A DNA stretch of 64,000 nucleotides from Actinobacillus indolicus (lineage in GTDB: Bacteria > Pseudomonadota > Gammaproteobacteria > Enterobacterales > Pasteurellaceae), in NCBI RefSeq assembly GCF_901764975.1, contig NZ_CABFKH010000002.1, positions 244,906-308,905 on the forward strand, given 5' to 3'. Below are positions 18,694 through 27,049 of this stretch, piece after piece. Each line of letters starts with the position of its first letter. Positions within the stretch are counted from its first letter, which is position 1. The translations under genes were made by a program, and so were the position numbers. The notes below the pieces were generated by a model. That model searched no databases. It saw nothing but the letters and a program-made list of their open reading frames with translations, and had not been told where the DNA came from.

Positions 18694-19698
18694 TTAGCCC
18701 ATTAAGGTTTTATTTGGCTCTTTTGCAATTTCGCGAGCTAGTTTTGGGACTAAATAGCCTGATGTAATGCGTTGTAATTCACGATAAATCTCAAAGGCTT
18801 GATAATCTTCAATATGAAAATGGCTCGCACCATCTACTTTATCTAGTAGGTGCAGATAGTAAGGTAAAATGCCGTAGTGAAATAATTTATCACTTAGGGC
18901 TTTCAGGGTTTGAGCGTTGTCGTTTATTCCTTTGAGTAAAACAGATTGGTTGAGCAATACAACATCACTTTGCTTTAACTTCTGCATTTTTTCAGCAAAA
19001 ATATCGTCTATTTCATTCGCGTGATTAATATGTGTCACTAACACAACATTCAAACGGCTTTGTGACAATCGTTGACACAATTCGTCTGTGATACGATTTG
19101 GGATAACCACAGGTAAACGGCTATGAATACGCACGGTAGTGACATGGGGAATCTGTTCTAATTGGCTAAAAATCCAATCCATCTCGTGGTCTTTTGCCAT
19201 CAAGGGATCGCCACCCGATAAAATCACTTCTTCTACTTCGTGGTGAGCTGAAATATAGTCAAGACTTTTCTGCCATGTTGCTTTGCCACTTTTGACTTCA
19301 TCGTAAGGAAAATGGCGACGGAAACAGTAGCGACAGTTAATCGCACAGCTATTTTTTACCATAAATAACAAGCGGTTATGATATTTATGCAAAATATTAG
19401 GCGCAGGCGAATGTTGCTCTTCAAGGGGATCGGTAACAAAGCCGTCAACTTTTGCAAATTCTTCTCGTAAAGTGACCGCTTGTAAAAAAAGGGGATCATT
19501 ACGATCCCCTTTTTTCATTTTTTCTGCAAAGGGGCGTGGCACTCTTAAGGCAAACAGTTTACGAGCGGTAAGATCTTGCTCAAAATCTGCAATGTCTAGC
19601 TCAAGGTAACTGAGCAAATCTTCTGGGCGGTTAAAGGCTTCCGCCAGATCTTGTAGCCATTGTGCTTTTGTTGGTGCATCGTAAAATGAGATGTTCAA
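18694..19698 (-). CDS. epmB: EF-P beta-lysylation protein EpmB (lysine 2,3-aminomutase)
   Basis: Radical-SAM lysine 2,3-aminomutase that makes (R)-beta-lysine, which EpmA attaches to Lys34 of elongation factor P. The 334-aa product has the radical-SAM cysteines CAINCRYC (C118, C122, C125), the SGGDPL SAM-binding motif, and the PLP/lysine regions of the KamA fold. No ATG opens the reading frame: translation must start at a TTG (19698) preceded by AAGGGG at 5 bases. It lies beside efp, its substrate gene, with one unknown gene between. EpmA is not in this window. Confidence 0.95.
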   Translation of the reverse strand: MNISFYDAPTKAQWLQDLAEAFNRPEDLLSYLELDIADFEQDLTARKLFALRVPRPFAEKMKKGDRNDPLFLQAVTLREEFAKVDGFVTDPLEEQHSPAPNILHKYHNRLLFMVKNSCAINCRYCFRRHFPYDEVKSGKATWQKSLDYISAHHEVEEVILSGGDPLMAKDHEMDWIFSQLEQIPHVTTVRIHSRLPVVIPNRITDELCQRLSQSRLNVVLVTHINHANEIDDIFAEKMQKLKQSDVVLLNQSVLLKGINDNAQTLKALSDKLFHYGILPYYLHLLDKVDGASHFHIEDYQAFEIYRELQRITSGYLVPKLAREIAKEPNKTLMG

Positions 19699-19721
19699 GT
19701 TTACCCCTTTTGTTGATGAGA

Positions 19722-20267
19722 TTATTGACTAATCACACACTGTACAGGTGCATTCGTTTTATCAACCATCAACGTTGGTGGTAATTGACTGTTGTTTGTC
19801 CCCACCATGTATTGCACGCCGTTTAAACAGTAACGTAAATAGCCAGGTGTTTTTTCGATAAGATAAGGATCGTTTTGTGGGTCAACGGCTTTAAAGGTTG
19901 GAATCGTGGGTGCAACTTGTTGTACTTGTTGAGTTAATTGCTCTGTTGGCGCTTGAGTTGCAGGCGTTGTTTGAGTTTGTGCTTGTGCTTCTGTTGGTGA
20001 AAGCACTTCACTTAATAAATAACCCGCAGCCGCACCTGTTGCGAAGTTCCCTAAACGGTTACCTTGCGCTTGTTGAGCTGCTCCAGCAGTCGGTGCAGTT
20101 TGATTTGGGGTATTGTTAAAATCTGCATCGGCTTTTTGTTGCGTAGTTGATTGTTGTACTGTCGCAGGTGTTTTTGCTCTTGTTACTTTTCCACCTACTT
20201 TTTTAGCTTCAGCCACGGTTGCAAAAGAAAGTGCTAACACAGCAGTTAATGTCATGATTTTTTTCAT
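19722..20267 (-). CDS. secreted protein of unknown function
   Basis: I do not recognise this 181-aa protein. It opens with a Sec signal peptide (KKIMTLTAVLALSFATVAEA, cleavage near residue 21), so it is probably periplasmic; there is no lipobox. The middle (residues ~30-120) is low-complexity and rich in Q, T, A and P, with a small hydrophobic glycine/alanine stretch GNFATGAAAGYLL. The C-terminal ~50 residues look folded, with two cysteines (YCLNG and VQCVIS) that could form a disulfide. It lies between epmB and efp, 23 bases before the epmB TTG, and may be co-transcribed with epmB. Confidence 0.75.
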   Translation of the reverse strand: MKKIMTLTAVLALSFATVAEAKKVGGKVTRAKTPATVQQSTTQQKADADFNNTPNQTAPTAGAAQQAQGNRLGNFATGAAAGYLLSEVLSPTEAQAQTQTTPATQAPTEQLTQQVQQVAPTIPTFKAVDPQNDPYLIEKTPGYLRYCLNGVQYMVGTNNSQLPPTLMVDKTNAPVQCVISQ

Positions 20268-20428
20268 TGTTATTCCTTTATGTTGGTTAAAACGCGTGGA
20301 TTATACCTTCTTCATCGCTAAAGCCTAAATAAATTTTTAAATCTTTAAGGATTTTAGTGTATTATATACGCCTTTTTATACCTTAGCCCTTTGGGCATTA
20401 CTTTATATCTAAAATTCTGAGGATAACA

Positions 20429-20995
20429 ATGGCTAGTTACAGCACTAATGATTTCAAACCGGGTTTAAAATTTATCCAAGATGGTGAACCTTGTGTCATC
20501 GTTGAAAACGAATTCGTAAAACCAGGTAAAGGTCAAGCATTTACCCGTACTAAAATCCGTAAATTAATCTCTGGTAAAGTATTAGAGATCAACTTCAAAT
20601 CAGGTTCAACGGTTGAAGCTGCGGATGTTGTAGATTACAACTACACTTACTCTTATAAAGATGAAGATTTCTGGTACTTTATGCACCCAGAAACGTTCGA
20701 ACAAATTTCTGTGGATGCAAAAGCATTAGGCGACAACGACAAATGGTTAGTTGATCAAGCAGAATGTATCATCACATTATGGAACGGTTCTGCAATCGGT
20801 GTTACTCCACCAAACTTCGTTGAATTAGAAGTTATCGAAACTGACCCAGGCTTAAAAGGCGATACAGCGGGTACAGGTGGTAAACCTGCAACATTAAGCA
20901 CAGGCGCTGTTGTTCGTGTTCCACTTTTCGTTCAAATCGGCGAAGTAATCCGCGTAGATACTCGTTCAGGCGAATACGTTTCTCGTGTGAAATAA
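20429..20995 (+). CDS. efp: elongation factor P
   Basis: Translation factor that rescues ribosomes stalled at polyproline stretches. The 188-aa protein has the three-domain EF-P layout, with KPGKGQAF carrying K34, the site of beta-lysylation by EpmA/EpmB, and the C-terminal signature regions [16 protein letters not shown] and [12 protein letters not shown]. An E. coli-type EF-P with Lys34 fits the neighbouring epmB. The gene is divergent from the epmB side and ends in a strong terminator. Confidence 0.98.
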   Translation: MASYSTNDFKPGLKFIQDGEPCVIVENEFVKPGKGQAFTRTKIRKLISGKVLEINFKSGSTVEAADVVDYNYTYSYKDEDFWYFMHPETFEQISVDAKALGDNDKWLVDQAECIITLWNGSAIGVTPPNFVELEVIETDPGLKGDTAGTGGKPATLSTGAVVRVPLFVQIGEVIRVDTRSGEYVSRVK

Positions 20996-21001
20996 TCTTA
21001 C

Positions 21002-21033
21002 AATCCCCTGACAATTTGTTAGGGGATTTTTTT
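21002..21033 (+). terminator. efp terminator
   Basis: AATCCCCTGAC (21002-21012) pairs with GTTAGGGGATT (21018-21028), with one G-U pair, around a 5-base loop, followed by a run of T to 21033. A classical intrinsic terminator 6 bases after the efp stop. Confidence 0.9.
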
Positions 21034-21124
21034 ATCTATAAATCAGAACTTTATAATGAAAAATTTCTCTAATTAAGGTAGAATTTTTACATTATTTGCA
21101 TCACCTAATTTAGAGGAACATATT

Positions 21125-21343
21125 ATGTCAGTAACCATTTTAGACCAACTTGAAGACAAGATTAAACAAGCGGTAGAAACAATCCAACTACTTCAATTAG
21201 AAGTTGAAGAATTAAAAGGTAAAAACGAAGAAGCAAACCGTGCAAACGAGACATTACGTCAAGAGCACGAACAATTAAAAGCGGAACATCAAGGCTTCCA
21301 AGAACGTTTACGTTCACTTTTAGGTCAAATCGATAACGTTTAA
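21125..21343 (+). CDS. zapB: cell division protein ZapB
   Basis: Small coiled-coil protein that joins the early divisome through ZapA and helps position the Z ring. The 72-aa product is predicted to be coiled coil along nearly its whole length ([20 protein letters not shown], then alternating E/L/Q heptads), the hallmark of ZapB (about 80 aa in E. coli). It has its own AGAGGA ribosome binding site and its own terminator. The ORF contains one uptake core at about 21167, read through as TIKQAV-type codons. Confidence 0.88.
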   Translation: MSVTILDQLEDKIKQAVETIQLLQLEVEELKGKNEEANRANETLRQEHEQLKAEHQGFQERLRSLLGQIDNV

Positions 21344-21358
21344 TCTAATGTATTGAAT

Positions 21359-21387
21359 AAACGGCTAATTTTTTAGCCGTTTTTTTA
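21359..21387 (+). terminator. zapB terminator
   Basis: AAACGGCTA (21359-21367) pairs with TAGCCGTTT (21374-21382) with a 6-base loop, followed by T residues. Its end lies only 15 bases before the tdk ATG. Confidence 0.9.
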
Positions 21388-21401
21388 TTGTAAAAAAGAC
21401 T

Positions 21402-21980
21402 ATGGCTAAACTCTATTTCTACTATTCCTCCATGAATGCAGGAAAGTCAACGACTCTGCTTCAATCATCTTATAACTATCAAGAACGCGGCATGAATACC
21501 CTTGTTTATACTGCAGCCATTGATGATCGCTATGGCGTTGGTAAAGTTGCCTCACGAATTGGTATTTCTCAAGAAGCACAATTATTTCATGGGCAAAGTG
21601 ATTTATTTGCTGAAATCTCACAACACCTTACCAAAGAAAAATTACATTGTATCTTAATTGATGAAGCGCAATTTTTAACGAAACAGCAAGTTTATCAATT
21701 AACAGAAGTGGTCGATAAATTGAAAATTCCTGTGTTGTGCTATGGCTTACGTACTGATTTCCAAGCTGAATTATTCGAAGGAAGTCGCTATTTACTCGCA
21801 TGGGCAGATCAATTAGAAGAACTCAAAACCATTTGCTACTGCGGTCGTAAAGCAGGCTTTGTAATTCGTATGAATGAGAAAGGTGAAGCCGTAAAAGATG
21901 GCGATCAAATCCAAATTGGTGGTAATGATAGCTACCTTTCTGTCTGTCGATTGCATTATAAAGAAAAACTCGGTTTATAA
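21402..21980 (+). CDS. tdk: thymidine kinase
   Basis: Type II thymidine kinase for dTMP salvage. The 192-aa product has the P-loop SSMNAGKST near residues 8-16, the DEAQFL Walker B region (residues ~88-93), the lasso-region YGLRTDF, and zinc-site cysteines CYCGRKA and SVCRLH. Length fits the family (~190-205 aa). The ribosome binding site is poor (AAAAAG), and the zapB terminator ends 15 bases upstream, leaving almost no room for a separate leader. Confidence 0.96.
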   Translation: MAKLYFYYSSMNAGKSTTLLQSSYNYQERGMNTLVYTAAIDDRYGVGKVASRIGISQEAQLFHGQSDLFAEISQHLTKEKLHCILIDEAQFLTKQQVYQLTEVVDKLKIPVLCYGLRTDFQAELFEGSRYLLAWADQLEELKTICYCGRKAGFVIRMNEKGEAVKDGDQIQIGGNDSYLSVCRLHYKEKLGL

Positions 21981-21984
21981 AAAT

Positions 21985-22013
21985 AAAGGCATAGTGACTG
22001 TTACTATGCCTTT
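21985..22013. terminator. tdk terminator (convergent)
   Basis: AAAGGCATAGT (21985-21995) pairs with ACTATGCCTTT (22003-22013), loop 7 bases. It lies between the convergent tdk and the AfuA-like gene and can serve both strands. Confidence 0.85.
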
Positions 22014-22024
22014 AATCTATCCGT

Positions 22025-23062
22025 TTATTTAGCGAGCTTAATTTCAGATACCCACTTATCAATTAAACGCTTGCCTTCCTCACTTGATCCAAACCGATCA
22101 TAATCAATTTCAACTAATTTGAGATTATCTAGTTTTGGGGATAGTGGAGAAACTTCTGAGTTCACATTTGTCGGGCTTTGATAAACACCATGAGCCCGCC
22201 AAGGAATTTCCTGAACCTCTTTAGAAAGCACCCAATCCATAAATAATTTAGCATTTTCTAAATTACGAGCACCTTTAATCACACTTACGCCACCTAAAGC
22301 ATACCCTACCCCATCTTCAGGTAAAACATAATCTACGGTAGCACCATTTTCTTTTTCTGTGATATATCCATGTACAAATCCAACCGTTACGGCACTTTCA
22401 CCACGGGAAAGGTTCGTTGTCACCAGGGTACTTTTTACATATTGAGAAATATTGCTATCCAGCTGTTTTAAATACTCAAATGCTTTTTCTTCTCCTAAAC
22501 GTTGAATCAATGTCGCCATCATGGTGTACATCGTTCCAGAGCTTCTTGGATCAGATAACTGCACTTCACCTTTTAAACGGGGATCTAATAAATCCTGCCA
22601 TTTTTTAGGTGCTGCTACGCCTAATTGCTTTAATTTTTCTGTATTGATACCAAAGCCGAGAATCATCAAATACGCTGCTGAAGTATATTTTCCGTTATCA
22701 CTCTCCATCAACGATTTAAACTGTGGCAAAATTTCAGATTGTAAAGGTGAACGATATGCTTCAAGTAAGCCTAATTGCCCTGCTTGAAAATGAGGTTCAA
22801 TTGTTCCGCCATACCAAATATCCGCTTGAGGATTATCTTTTTCTGCTTTTAACTTACCTAAAATAGTGCCGGTCCCGCCATGAATAAATTGTGTTTCAAT
22901 ATTGTATTTTTGCGAAAAACGTTTAGTTAAATCTTCACAGACTTTATTTTGAACACCACAATAGACCGTTAATTTACCTTCTGCGTAGGCAACATTAGGC
23001 ATAACGACAGGAGATAAAAGACAAACACTAGCAACGAGTTTTTTAAGGTTGAATGATTTCAT
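22025..23062 (-). CDS. orphan AfuA-like ABC transporter substrate-binding protein
   Basis: Periplasmic binding protein of the type II fold, resembling AfuA/FbpA-type proteins. From the ATG at 23062 it is 345 aa with a Sec signal peptide ending in NVAYA (cut near residue 27). Features shared with AfuA of A. pleuropneumoniae, as I recall that sequence, are the opening LTVYCG, NPQADIWYGGT, ILGFGINTEKLK and SSEEGKRLIDKWV; AfuA binds hexose phosphates though named for iron. No permease or ATPase gene adjoins it, so its partner must be elsewhere. An upstream ATG at 23074 is also possible. The ligand is unknown. Confidence 0.82.
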   Translation of the reverse strand: MKSFNLKKLVASVCLLSPVVMPNVAYAEGKLTVYCGVQNKVCEDLTKRFSQKYNIETQFIHGGTGTILGKLKAEKDNPQADIWYGGTIEPHFQAGQLGLLEAYRSPLQSEILPQFKSLMESDNGKYTSAAYLMILGFGINTEKLKQLGVAAPKKWQDLLDPRLKGEVQLSDPRSSGTMYTMMATLIQRLGEEKAFEYLKQLDSNISQYVKSTLVTTNLSRGESAVTVGFVHGYITEKENGATVDYVLPEDGVGYALGGVSVIKGARNLENAKLFMDWVLSKEVQEIPWRAHGVYQSPTNVNSEVSPLSPKLDNLKLVEIDYDRFGSSEEGKRLIDKWVSEIKLAK

Positions 23063-23099
23063 GAAGTACCGCATTTTCAATAGGAAAAAAGAGCAAACA

Positions 23100-23119
23100 G
23101 TGTAACATTTATGCTACAC
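23100..23119. promoter_or_regulatory. dyad operator candidate upstream of the AfuA-like gene
   Basis: GTGTAACA (23100-23107) and TGCTACAC (23112-23119) form a 7-of-8 inverted repeat around TTTA. It lies 38 bp before the binding-protein start and about 70 bp before trmJ, in their divergent promoter region. I cannot name the regulator. Confidence 0.45.
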
Positions 23120-23187
23120 ATTACAATAACGTCATCCCCCATTTTGGGTTAGAATTACAATAATTTAATCTATTAAAATAATTGGCT

Positions 23188-23901
23188 ATGCAACTTAATC
23201 AAATTCAAATCATTTTAGTCGAAACATCCCACAGCGGTAATATCGGCTCTGCAGCACGCGCAATGAAGACGATGGGCATTGGAAATCTTAGATTGGTCGC
23301 CCCAAAACAGTCTATTGATGAACAAGCCATTGCCCTTGCTGCTGGTGCAAAAGATGTCTTAGATAATGCGCAAATCTACGCGACTTTTGATGAAGCGATT
23401 GCAGATTGTCAATTAGTGATTGGCACCAGTGCAAGACTTCGACATTTACAAAATAGCTTAATTGAGCCTAGAAAATGTGGCGAAATTACGATGCAACGTG
23501 CTGAGCAAGGGAAAGTTGCGATTGTATTTGGGCGAGAGCGTGTCGGTTTAACCAATGAAGAACTGTTGAAATGCCATTATCACTTACATTTTCCAACAAA
23601 TCCTGACTATAGCTCTCTTAATTTAGCCATGGCGGTCCAACTCGCTTGCTATGAAATCCGTATGGCTTGGTTGGATTTGCAAAATAATCCACAAATCACA
23701 CCGCTTGCAGACTATCCGAGCGCGGAAGCATTAGAGCATTTCTTTCAGCATACCGAACAACTTTATAAAAAGCTTGGATTTATTCGTAATGAAGCCGTGA
23801 TGCTTAAACTACGCCGCTTATACCAAAGAGCTGAATTAGAAACGAATGAATTAAATCTATTGCGGGGTATGCTAACTGCAGTTGAAAAATACCAACGTTA
23901 A
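23188..23901 (+). CDS. trmJ: tRNA (cytidine/uridine-2'-O-)-methyltransferase TrmJ
   Basis: SPOUT-family enzyme that methylates the 2'-OH of position 32 in tRNAs. The 237-aa product starts MQLNQIQIILVETSHSGNIG, has the knot motifs ARAMKTMG, FGRERVGLTNEEL and PDYSSLNLAMAVQL. I start it at the ATG at 23188; a TTG two codons upstream is less likely. E. coli TrmJ is 246 aa. It is divergent from the AfuA-like gene and ends in a strong terminator. Confidence 0.95.
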   Translation: MQLNQIQIILVETSHSGNIGSAARAMKTMGIGNLRLVAPKQSIDEQAIALAAGAKDVLDNAQIYATFDEAIADCQLVIGTSARLRHLQNSLIEPRKCGEITMQRAEQGKVAIVFGRERVGLTNEELLKCHYHLHFPTNPDYSSLNLAMAVQLACYEIRMAWLDLQNNPQITPLADYPSAEALEHFFQHTEQLYKKLGFIRNEAVMLKLRRLYQRAELETNELNLLRGMLTAVEKYQR

Positions 23902-23910
23902 TAGAGATAA

Positions 23911-23935
23911 AAAAGGCAACTTACCATTGCCTTTT
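23911..23935. terminator. trmJ terminator (convergent)
   Basis: AAAAGGCAA (23911-23919) pairs with TTGCCTTTT (23927-23935) around 7 bases, between convergent trmJ and the YegP-like gene. Confidence 0.85.
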
Positions 23936-23941
23936 ATATTA

Positions 23942-24286
23942 TTATGCTTCTACTGTTTTATCTTTAATTACAGTGGTTGCCGCATTATTGATCACGGATT
24001 TAATACCGTTTTGCGCTGCTGCTTTTGAAGAATAGTATTCGCTACGACCAATTTCCTGATGATTTCCCGCTTTTAAAATAAAGTACGGTTGATCACTTTT
24101 TGTCGTTTTCATTTCAAATTTTGTTTCATCTACACCATTTTTTTGTACTGATGCGATACCATTTTCTGCCGCTGCACGCGTTTTATATAATTCACTGCTT
24201 AAAATAACTTGGCTATTTGCCGCTTTTAAGTTGAACATAAATTGTCCATCTTTTGCTAATTTAAGTTCGTACCAACCTAATGCCAT
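23942..24286 (-). CDS. YegP/DUF1508 family protein
   Basis: Small cytoplasmic protein made of two tandem DUF1508 repeats: residues ~10-50 (FMFNLKAANSQVIL ... AAENGIASV) and ~62-100 (PYFILKAGNHQEIGRSEYY ... AAQNGIKSV). The family folds as paired beta-beta-beta-alpha units and is widespread, with no settled biochemical role. The 114-aa length fits the two-repeat form seen in E. coli YegP (110 aa). It has a GGGAGAA ribosome binding site and its own promoter region, being 149 bases from gmhB. Confidence 0.88.
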   Translation of the reverse strand: MALGWYELKLAKDGQFMFNLKAANSQVILSSELYKTRAAAENGIASVQKNGVDETKFEMKTTKSDQPYFILKAGNHQEIGRSEYYSSKAAAQNGIKSVINNAATTVIKDKTVEA

Positions 24287-24435
24287 AAATTTCTCCCTGT
24301 GAAGAAGTTAAATTGTAATGTAGAAAATTCCGTTGCCTAGCATAAGACTTTTTATGAAATTTTCAATGAATTTTAATCAATTTGCAAAATTATCAAACAA
24401 AATAACCGCTTTATCATAGCTAATATGATAAAAAC

Positions 24436-24984
24436 TTAGAGATATTTAGGCAAATCTGCCAAACTCTCGATCACGTTATCCGCTTTAGCCATACCCTCAT
24501 CTGTTACCGCTTTGCCTGTACGAACGAGAATTTTGGTTTTTACGCCTGCGTTTTCTGCCGCAAGCAGATCTTCTAATTTATCCCCCACCATGACAGACTG
24601 TGCAGGATCGATATCCAAATCCTTTATCGCTTGCAAAAACATCCCCGCTTTCGGCTTACGGCAGTCACACTCTTCCCGATATTCGCCTTGTCCTTCAGGA
24701 TGATGTGGACAATAGTAAATACCGTCCAACACAACACCATAATCTTCATCCAGTGACCAATCCATCCATTCGGTTAATTGGTGAAATTGTGCTTCACTAA
24801 AATAGCCCCGAGCAATGCCCGACTGGTTGGTGACTAGAACAAGTAAATAGCCTTTGTCTTGGAGCTTTTTTAATGCTTTGCCTACACCTTCAATGAATTG
24901 GAAATCATCAATCGTATGTACATAGCCGTGATCGATGTTGATCGTGCCGTCTCTATCCAAAAAAATTGCTTTCTTTGCCATCAT
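24436..24984 (-). CDS. gmhB: D-glycero-beta-D-manno-heptose 1,7-bisphosphate phosphatase
   Basis: HAD-family phosphatase that removes the C7 phosphate in ADP-heptose synthesis for the lipopolysaccharide inner core. The 182-aa product has the catalytic DRDGT motif (residues ~10-14), the TNQSGIARG motif, the zinc-binding loop CPHHPEG ... ECDCRKP, and [12 protein letters not shown] near the end. Length matches E. coli GmhB (191). It starts 2 bases after the bcp stop, so hemW-bcp-gmhB may be one transcript. The product feeds heptosyltransferases such as OpsX at 32.2 kb. Confidence 0.95.
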   Translation of the reverse strand: MMAKKAIFLDRDGTINIDHGYVHTIDDFQFIEGVGKALKKLQDKGYLLVLVTNQSGIARGYFSEAQFHQLTEWMDWSLDEDYGVVLDGIYYCPHHPEGQGEYREECDCRKPKAGMFLQAIKDLDIDPAQSVMVGDKLEDLLAAENAGVKTKILVRTGKAVTDEGMAKADNVIESLADLPKYL

Positions 24985-24986
24985 TA

Positions 24987-25451
24987 TTACCCTTTTAAAA
25001 AATCGATAATGAGCTGGTGATGTTGACTGGTTTTAAATTTGTCAAATACCGCCACGATCTTATCGCTTGTATCAATTAAAAAGCTGATACGATGAATGCC
25101 GTCATAAGTTTTTCCTAAAAATTTCTTCTCTCCCCACACACCAAAAGCCTCAGCCACTTGATGATCAGGATCGGATAATAGGGTGAAATTCAATGCCTTT
25201 TTCTCCACAAACTGAGCTAATTTTTTCGGTTGATCAGGGCTTATGCCTAACACCACCACATTTAATTCATCTAGCTCATCTTTGCTGTCCCTTAAACCAC
25301 ACGCCTGTGTAGTACAGCCAGGGGTTAACGCTTTTGGATAAAAATAAACAAGGACATATTTATCTTGAAATTGGGAAAGAGAGACGCTCTCGCCAGCTTG
25401 ATTCAGTAAGGTAAATTGGGGAGCGATATCGCCCACTTTAAGTGTATTCAT
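24987..25451 (-). CDS. bcp: thioredoxin-dependent peroxiredoxin Bcp
   Basis: Atypical 2-Cys peroxiredoxin reducing hydrogen and organic peroxides. The 154-aa product starts [15 protein letters not shown] and has the peroxidatic cysteine C46 in [10 protein letters not shown] and resolving cysteine C51, the same five-residue spacing as E. coli Bcp. The reading frame stays open 96 bases upstream, but that part is made of a paired uptake sequence and is not coding, so I start at 25451. It lies between hemW and gmhB. Confidence 0.95.
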   Translation of the reverse strand: MNTLKVGDIAPQFTLLNQAGESVSLSQFQDKYVLVYFYPKALTPGCTTQACGLRDSKDELDELNVVVLGISPDQPKKLAQFVEKKALNFTLLSDPDHQVAEAFGVWGEKKFLGKTYDGIHRISFLIDTSDKIVAVFDKFKTSQHHQLIIDFLKG

Positions 25452-25473
25452 TTGTAAAATTCCATTAAAAATA

Positions 25474-25503
25474 GACCGCTTGTATATTACTACACAAGCG
25501 GTC
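25474..25503. terminator. inverted uptake-sequence pair between hemW and bcp
   Basis: GACCGCTTGT (25474-25483) and ACAAGCGGTC (25494-25503) form a 10-bp stem with a 10-base loop. It may partly terminate hemW transcription before bcp. Confidence 0.6.
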
Positions 25504-25553
25504 CGTTTTGGACAAAGTTTTGCAAATTTCCTTTGTTTATAAAGCAACTAGGC

Positions 25554-26720
25554 TTAATCTGCCAAAAACCCTTCCAACAATTCATTTAAAAACAGTTTGC
25601 CGTGTTGGGTGATTTGCCAATGGGTTGCCGTTTCAGTGATGAAATTTTTCGCTAATGCCCAATCCATTGTCGGTTGAACGATATGTCGATCTAATCCCGT
25701 ATAGGCTTCAAATTCAGCTTTAGGCGTAGCTTCAAGCAGGCGAAAGCGGTTCATAAAAAATTCAAACGGTCGGTCATCCAATGCAATCGGCTCTTGCTGA
25801 TAGCGATATTCACCCCGCATATAGCCTTTCGGGTGTTTGGTTTTGCTGAAACGATAAATTTCTCCCGTTGGATAGCTGATTTTCCCATGTGCGCCACAGC
25901 CAATCGCTAAATAATCACCAAACCGCCAATAATTGAGATTATGTTGGCATTGGTAGCCTTTTTTCGCATAGGCAGACGTTTCATACTGTTCGTAGCCTGC
26001 TTGCGTTAAAAGTTGATGACCTTGTTCAAAAATTTCCCACAGTTCGTCATCATCAGGCAATGTTGGCTGACGATAATAGAACATCGTATTCGGCTCAATC
26101 GTCAGTTGATACCACGACAAATGCGGTGGATTTAGGGCAATCCCTTGACGTAAATCATTTAAGGCTTGCGCCACCGACTGATTTGGCAAACCGTGCATCA
26201 GATCAATGTTAAAACTTTTCAGCCCTGCATTTGCAGAATTTTGCGCAAATCTAACCGCTTGTATTGCTTCTTGGCTATCGTGAATTCGCCCGAGTTTCAG
26301 CAATTTTTCAGGTTCAAAACTTTGAATACCCATTGAAATCCGATTAACACCGCCTTGCGCATAACCGATAAACCGTTCTGCTTCTGCCGTACCGGGATTG
26401 GCTTCTAAGGTAATTTCACACTGTTCACTAAATGCAATTCGCTGACGAATTTCAGCCAATAAATAAGCAATACCTTCCGCCGAAAAAAGACTTGGCGTAC
26501 CACCACCAATAAAAATCGAGTGAATTTTACGATCACCAATCGCCGTTTTATAGATGGCTAAATCCTGCTCCAAATCCATTAACAGATGTTGGATATATTC
26601 CTGTTCAGGAATAACGCCTTTTTGGGCATGAGAGTTGAAATCACAGTAAGGGCATTTCTGCACACACCATGGAATATGGATATAAAGGCTTAGGGGGGGA
26701 AGGGTTAAAGTTTGATTCAC
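25554..26720 (-). CDS. hemW: heme chaperone HemW (radical SAM)
   Basis: Radical-SAM family protein related to HemN; HemW members bind heme and deliver it to respiratory enzymes rather than acting as coproporphyrinogen oxidases. The 388-aa product has HIPWCVQKCPYCDFNSH with C19, C23 and C26, as in HemW. Also visible are GGGTPSLF, the SAM-region motif EANPG, GVNRISMGIQSF and the C-terminal winged-helix tail. Length is close to the E. coli protein (378 aa). Older annotations call it an oxygen-independent coproporphyrinogen oxidase-like protein. Confidence 0.92.
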   Translation of the reverse strand: MNQTLTLPPLSLYIHIPWCVQKCPYCDFNSHAQKGVIPEQEYIQHLLMDLEQDLAIYKTAIGDRKIHSIFIGGGTPSLFSAEGIAYLLAEIRQRIAFSEQCEITLEANPGTAEAERFIGYAQGGVNRISMGIQSFEPEKLLKLGRIHDSQEAIQAVRFAQNSANAGLKSFNIDLMHGLPNQSVAQALNDLRQGIALNPPHLSWYQLTIEPNTMFYYRQPTLPDDDELWEIFEQGHQLLTQAGYEQYETSAYAKKGYQCQHNLNYWRFGDYLAIGCGAHGKISYPTGEIYRFSKTKHPKGYMRGEYRYQQEPIALDDRPFEFFMNRFRLLEATPKAEFEAYTGLDRHIVQPTMDWALAKNFITETATHWQITQHGKLFLNELLEGFLAD

Positions 26721-26792
26721 GTTAATAATTTATCAATTAGTAAATTTTGTCTCGGATATTTTTATCTGGGTATGTTTCAAAAATTGCTGAAA

Positions 26793-26987
26793 TTAGTTTT
26801 CGAGAGGGTTCCATGCACTTTGATCGCCTTTTGCTAAACGCTCTGCCATTTTATGAAAAATCTCATTAGAGATATTTCCATGATAATGACTTGCTTGGAA
26901 CTGTTCGATCATTTGGATCTCATCATCACTCCATTGCTCATCTTCTTTATGGATGACAAAATCTGTGTCAACAATGACTCTTGGCAT
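26793..26987 (-). CDS. small protein of unknown function (64 aa)
   Basis: I do not recognise this acidic 64-residue protein. It reads MPRVIVDTDFVIHKEDEQW at the start and ends in AKGDQSAWNPLEN, with no membrane segment or signal peptide. It is credible as a gene because GGAGGG lies 4 bases before the ATG and there is no better ORF in the 330-bp space between hemW and sdaA. It starts right after the DnaA-box hairpin that follows sdaA. It could be co-transcribed by read-through from sdaA. Confidence 0.6.
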   Translation of the reverse strand: MPRVIVDTDFVIHKEDEQWSDDEIQMIEQFQASHYHGNISNEIFHKMAERLAKGDQSAWNPLEN

Positions 26988-26997
26988 ATACCCTCCG

Positions 26998-27030
26998 AAA
27001 CTGTGGATAATGCTTTATTATCCACAGTTT
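26998..27030. terminator. sdaA 3' hairpin made of two inverted DnaA boxes
   Basis: A 13-bp perfect stem (26998-27010 with 27018-27030) encloses a 7-base loop, 20 bases after the sdaA stop. Each arm contains a perfect TTATCCACA DnaA box, at 27018-27026 on the plus strand and 27002-27010 on the minus strand. It can act as a terminator, a DnaA-binding site, or both. Confidence 0.75.
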
Positions 27031-27049
27031 TATTTGTATTGTCTATCGA

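Noticed and set aside
25452..25547. N-terminal extension of bcp
   Set aside because: The extra codons come from the uptake-sequence stem-loop; the Bcp family starts at MNTLKVGD.
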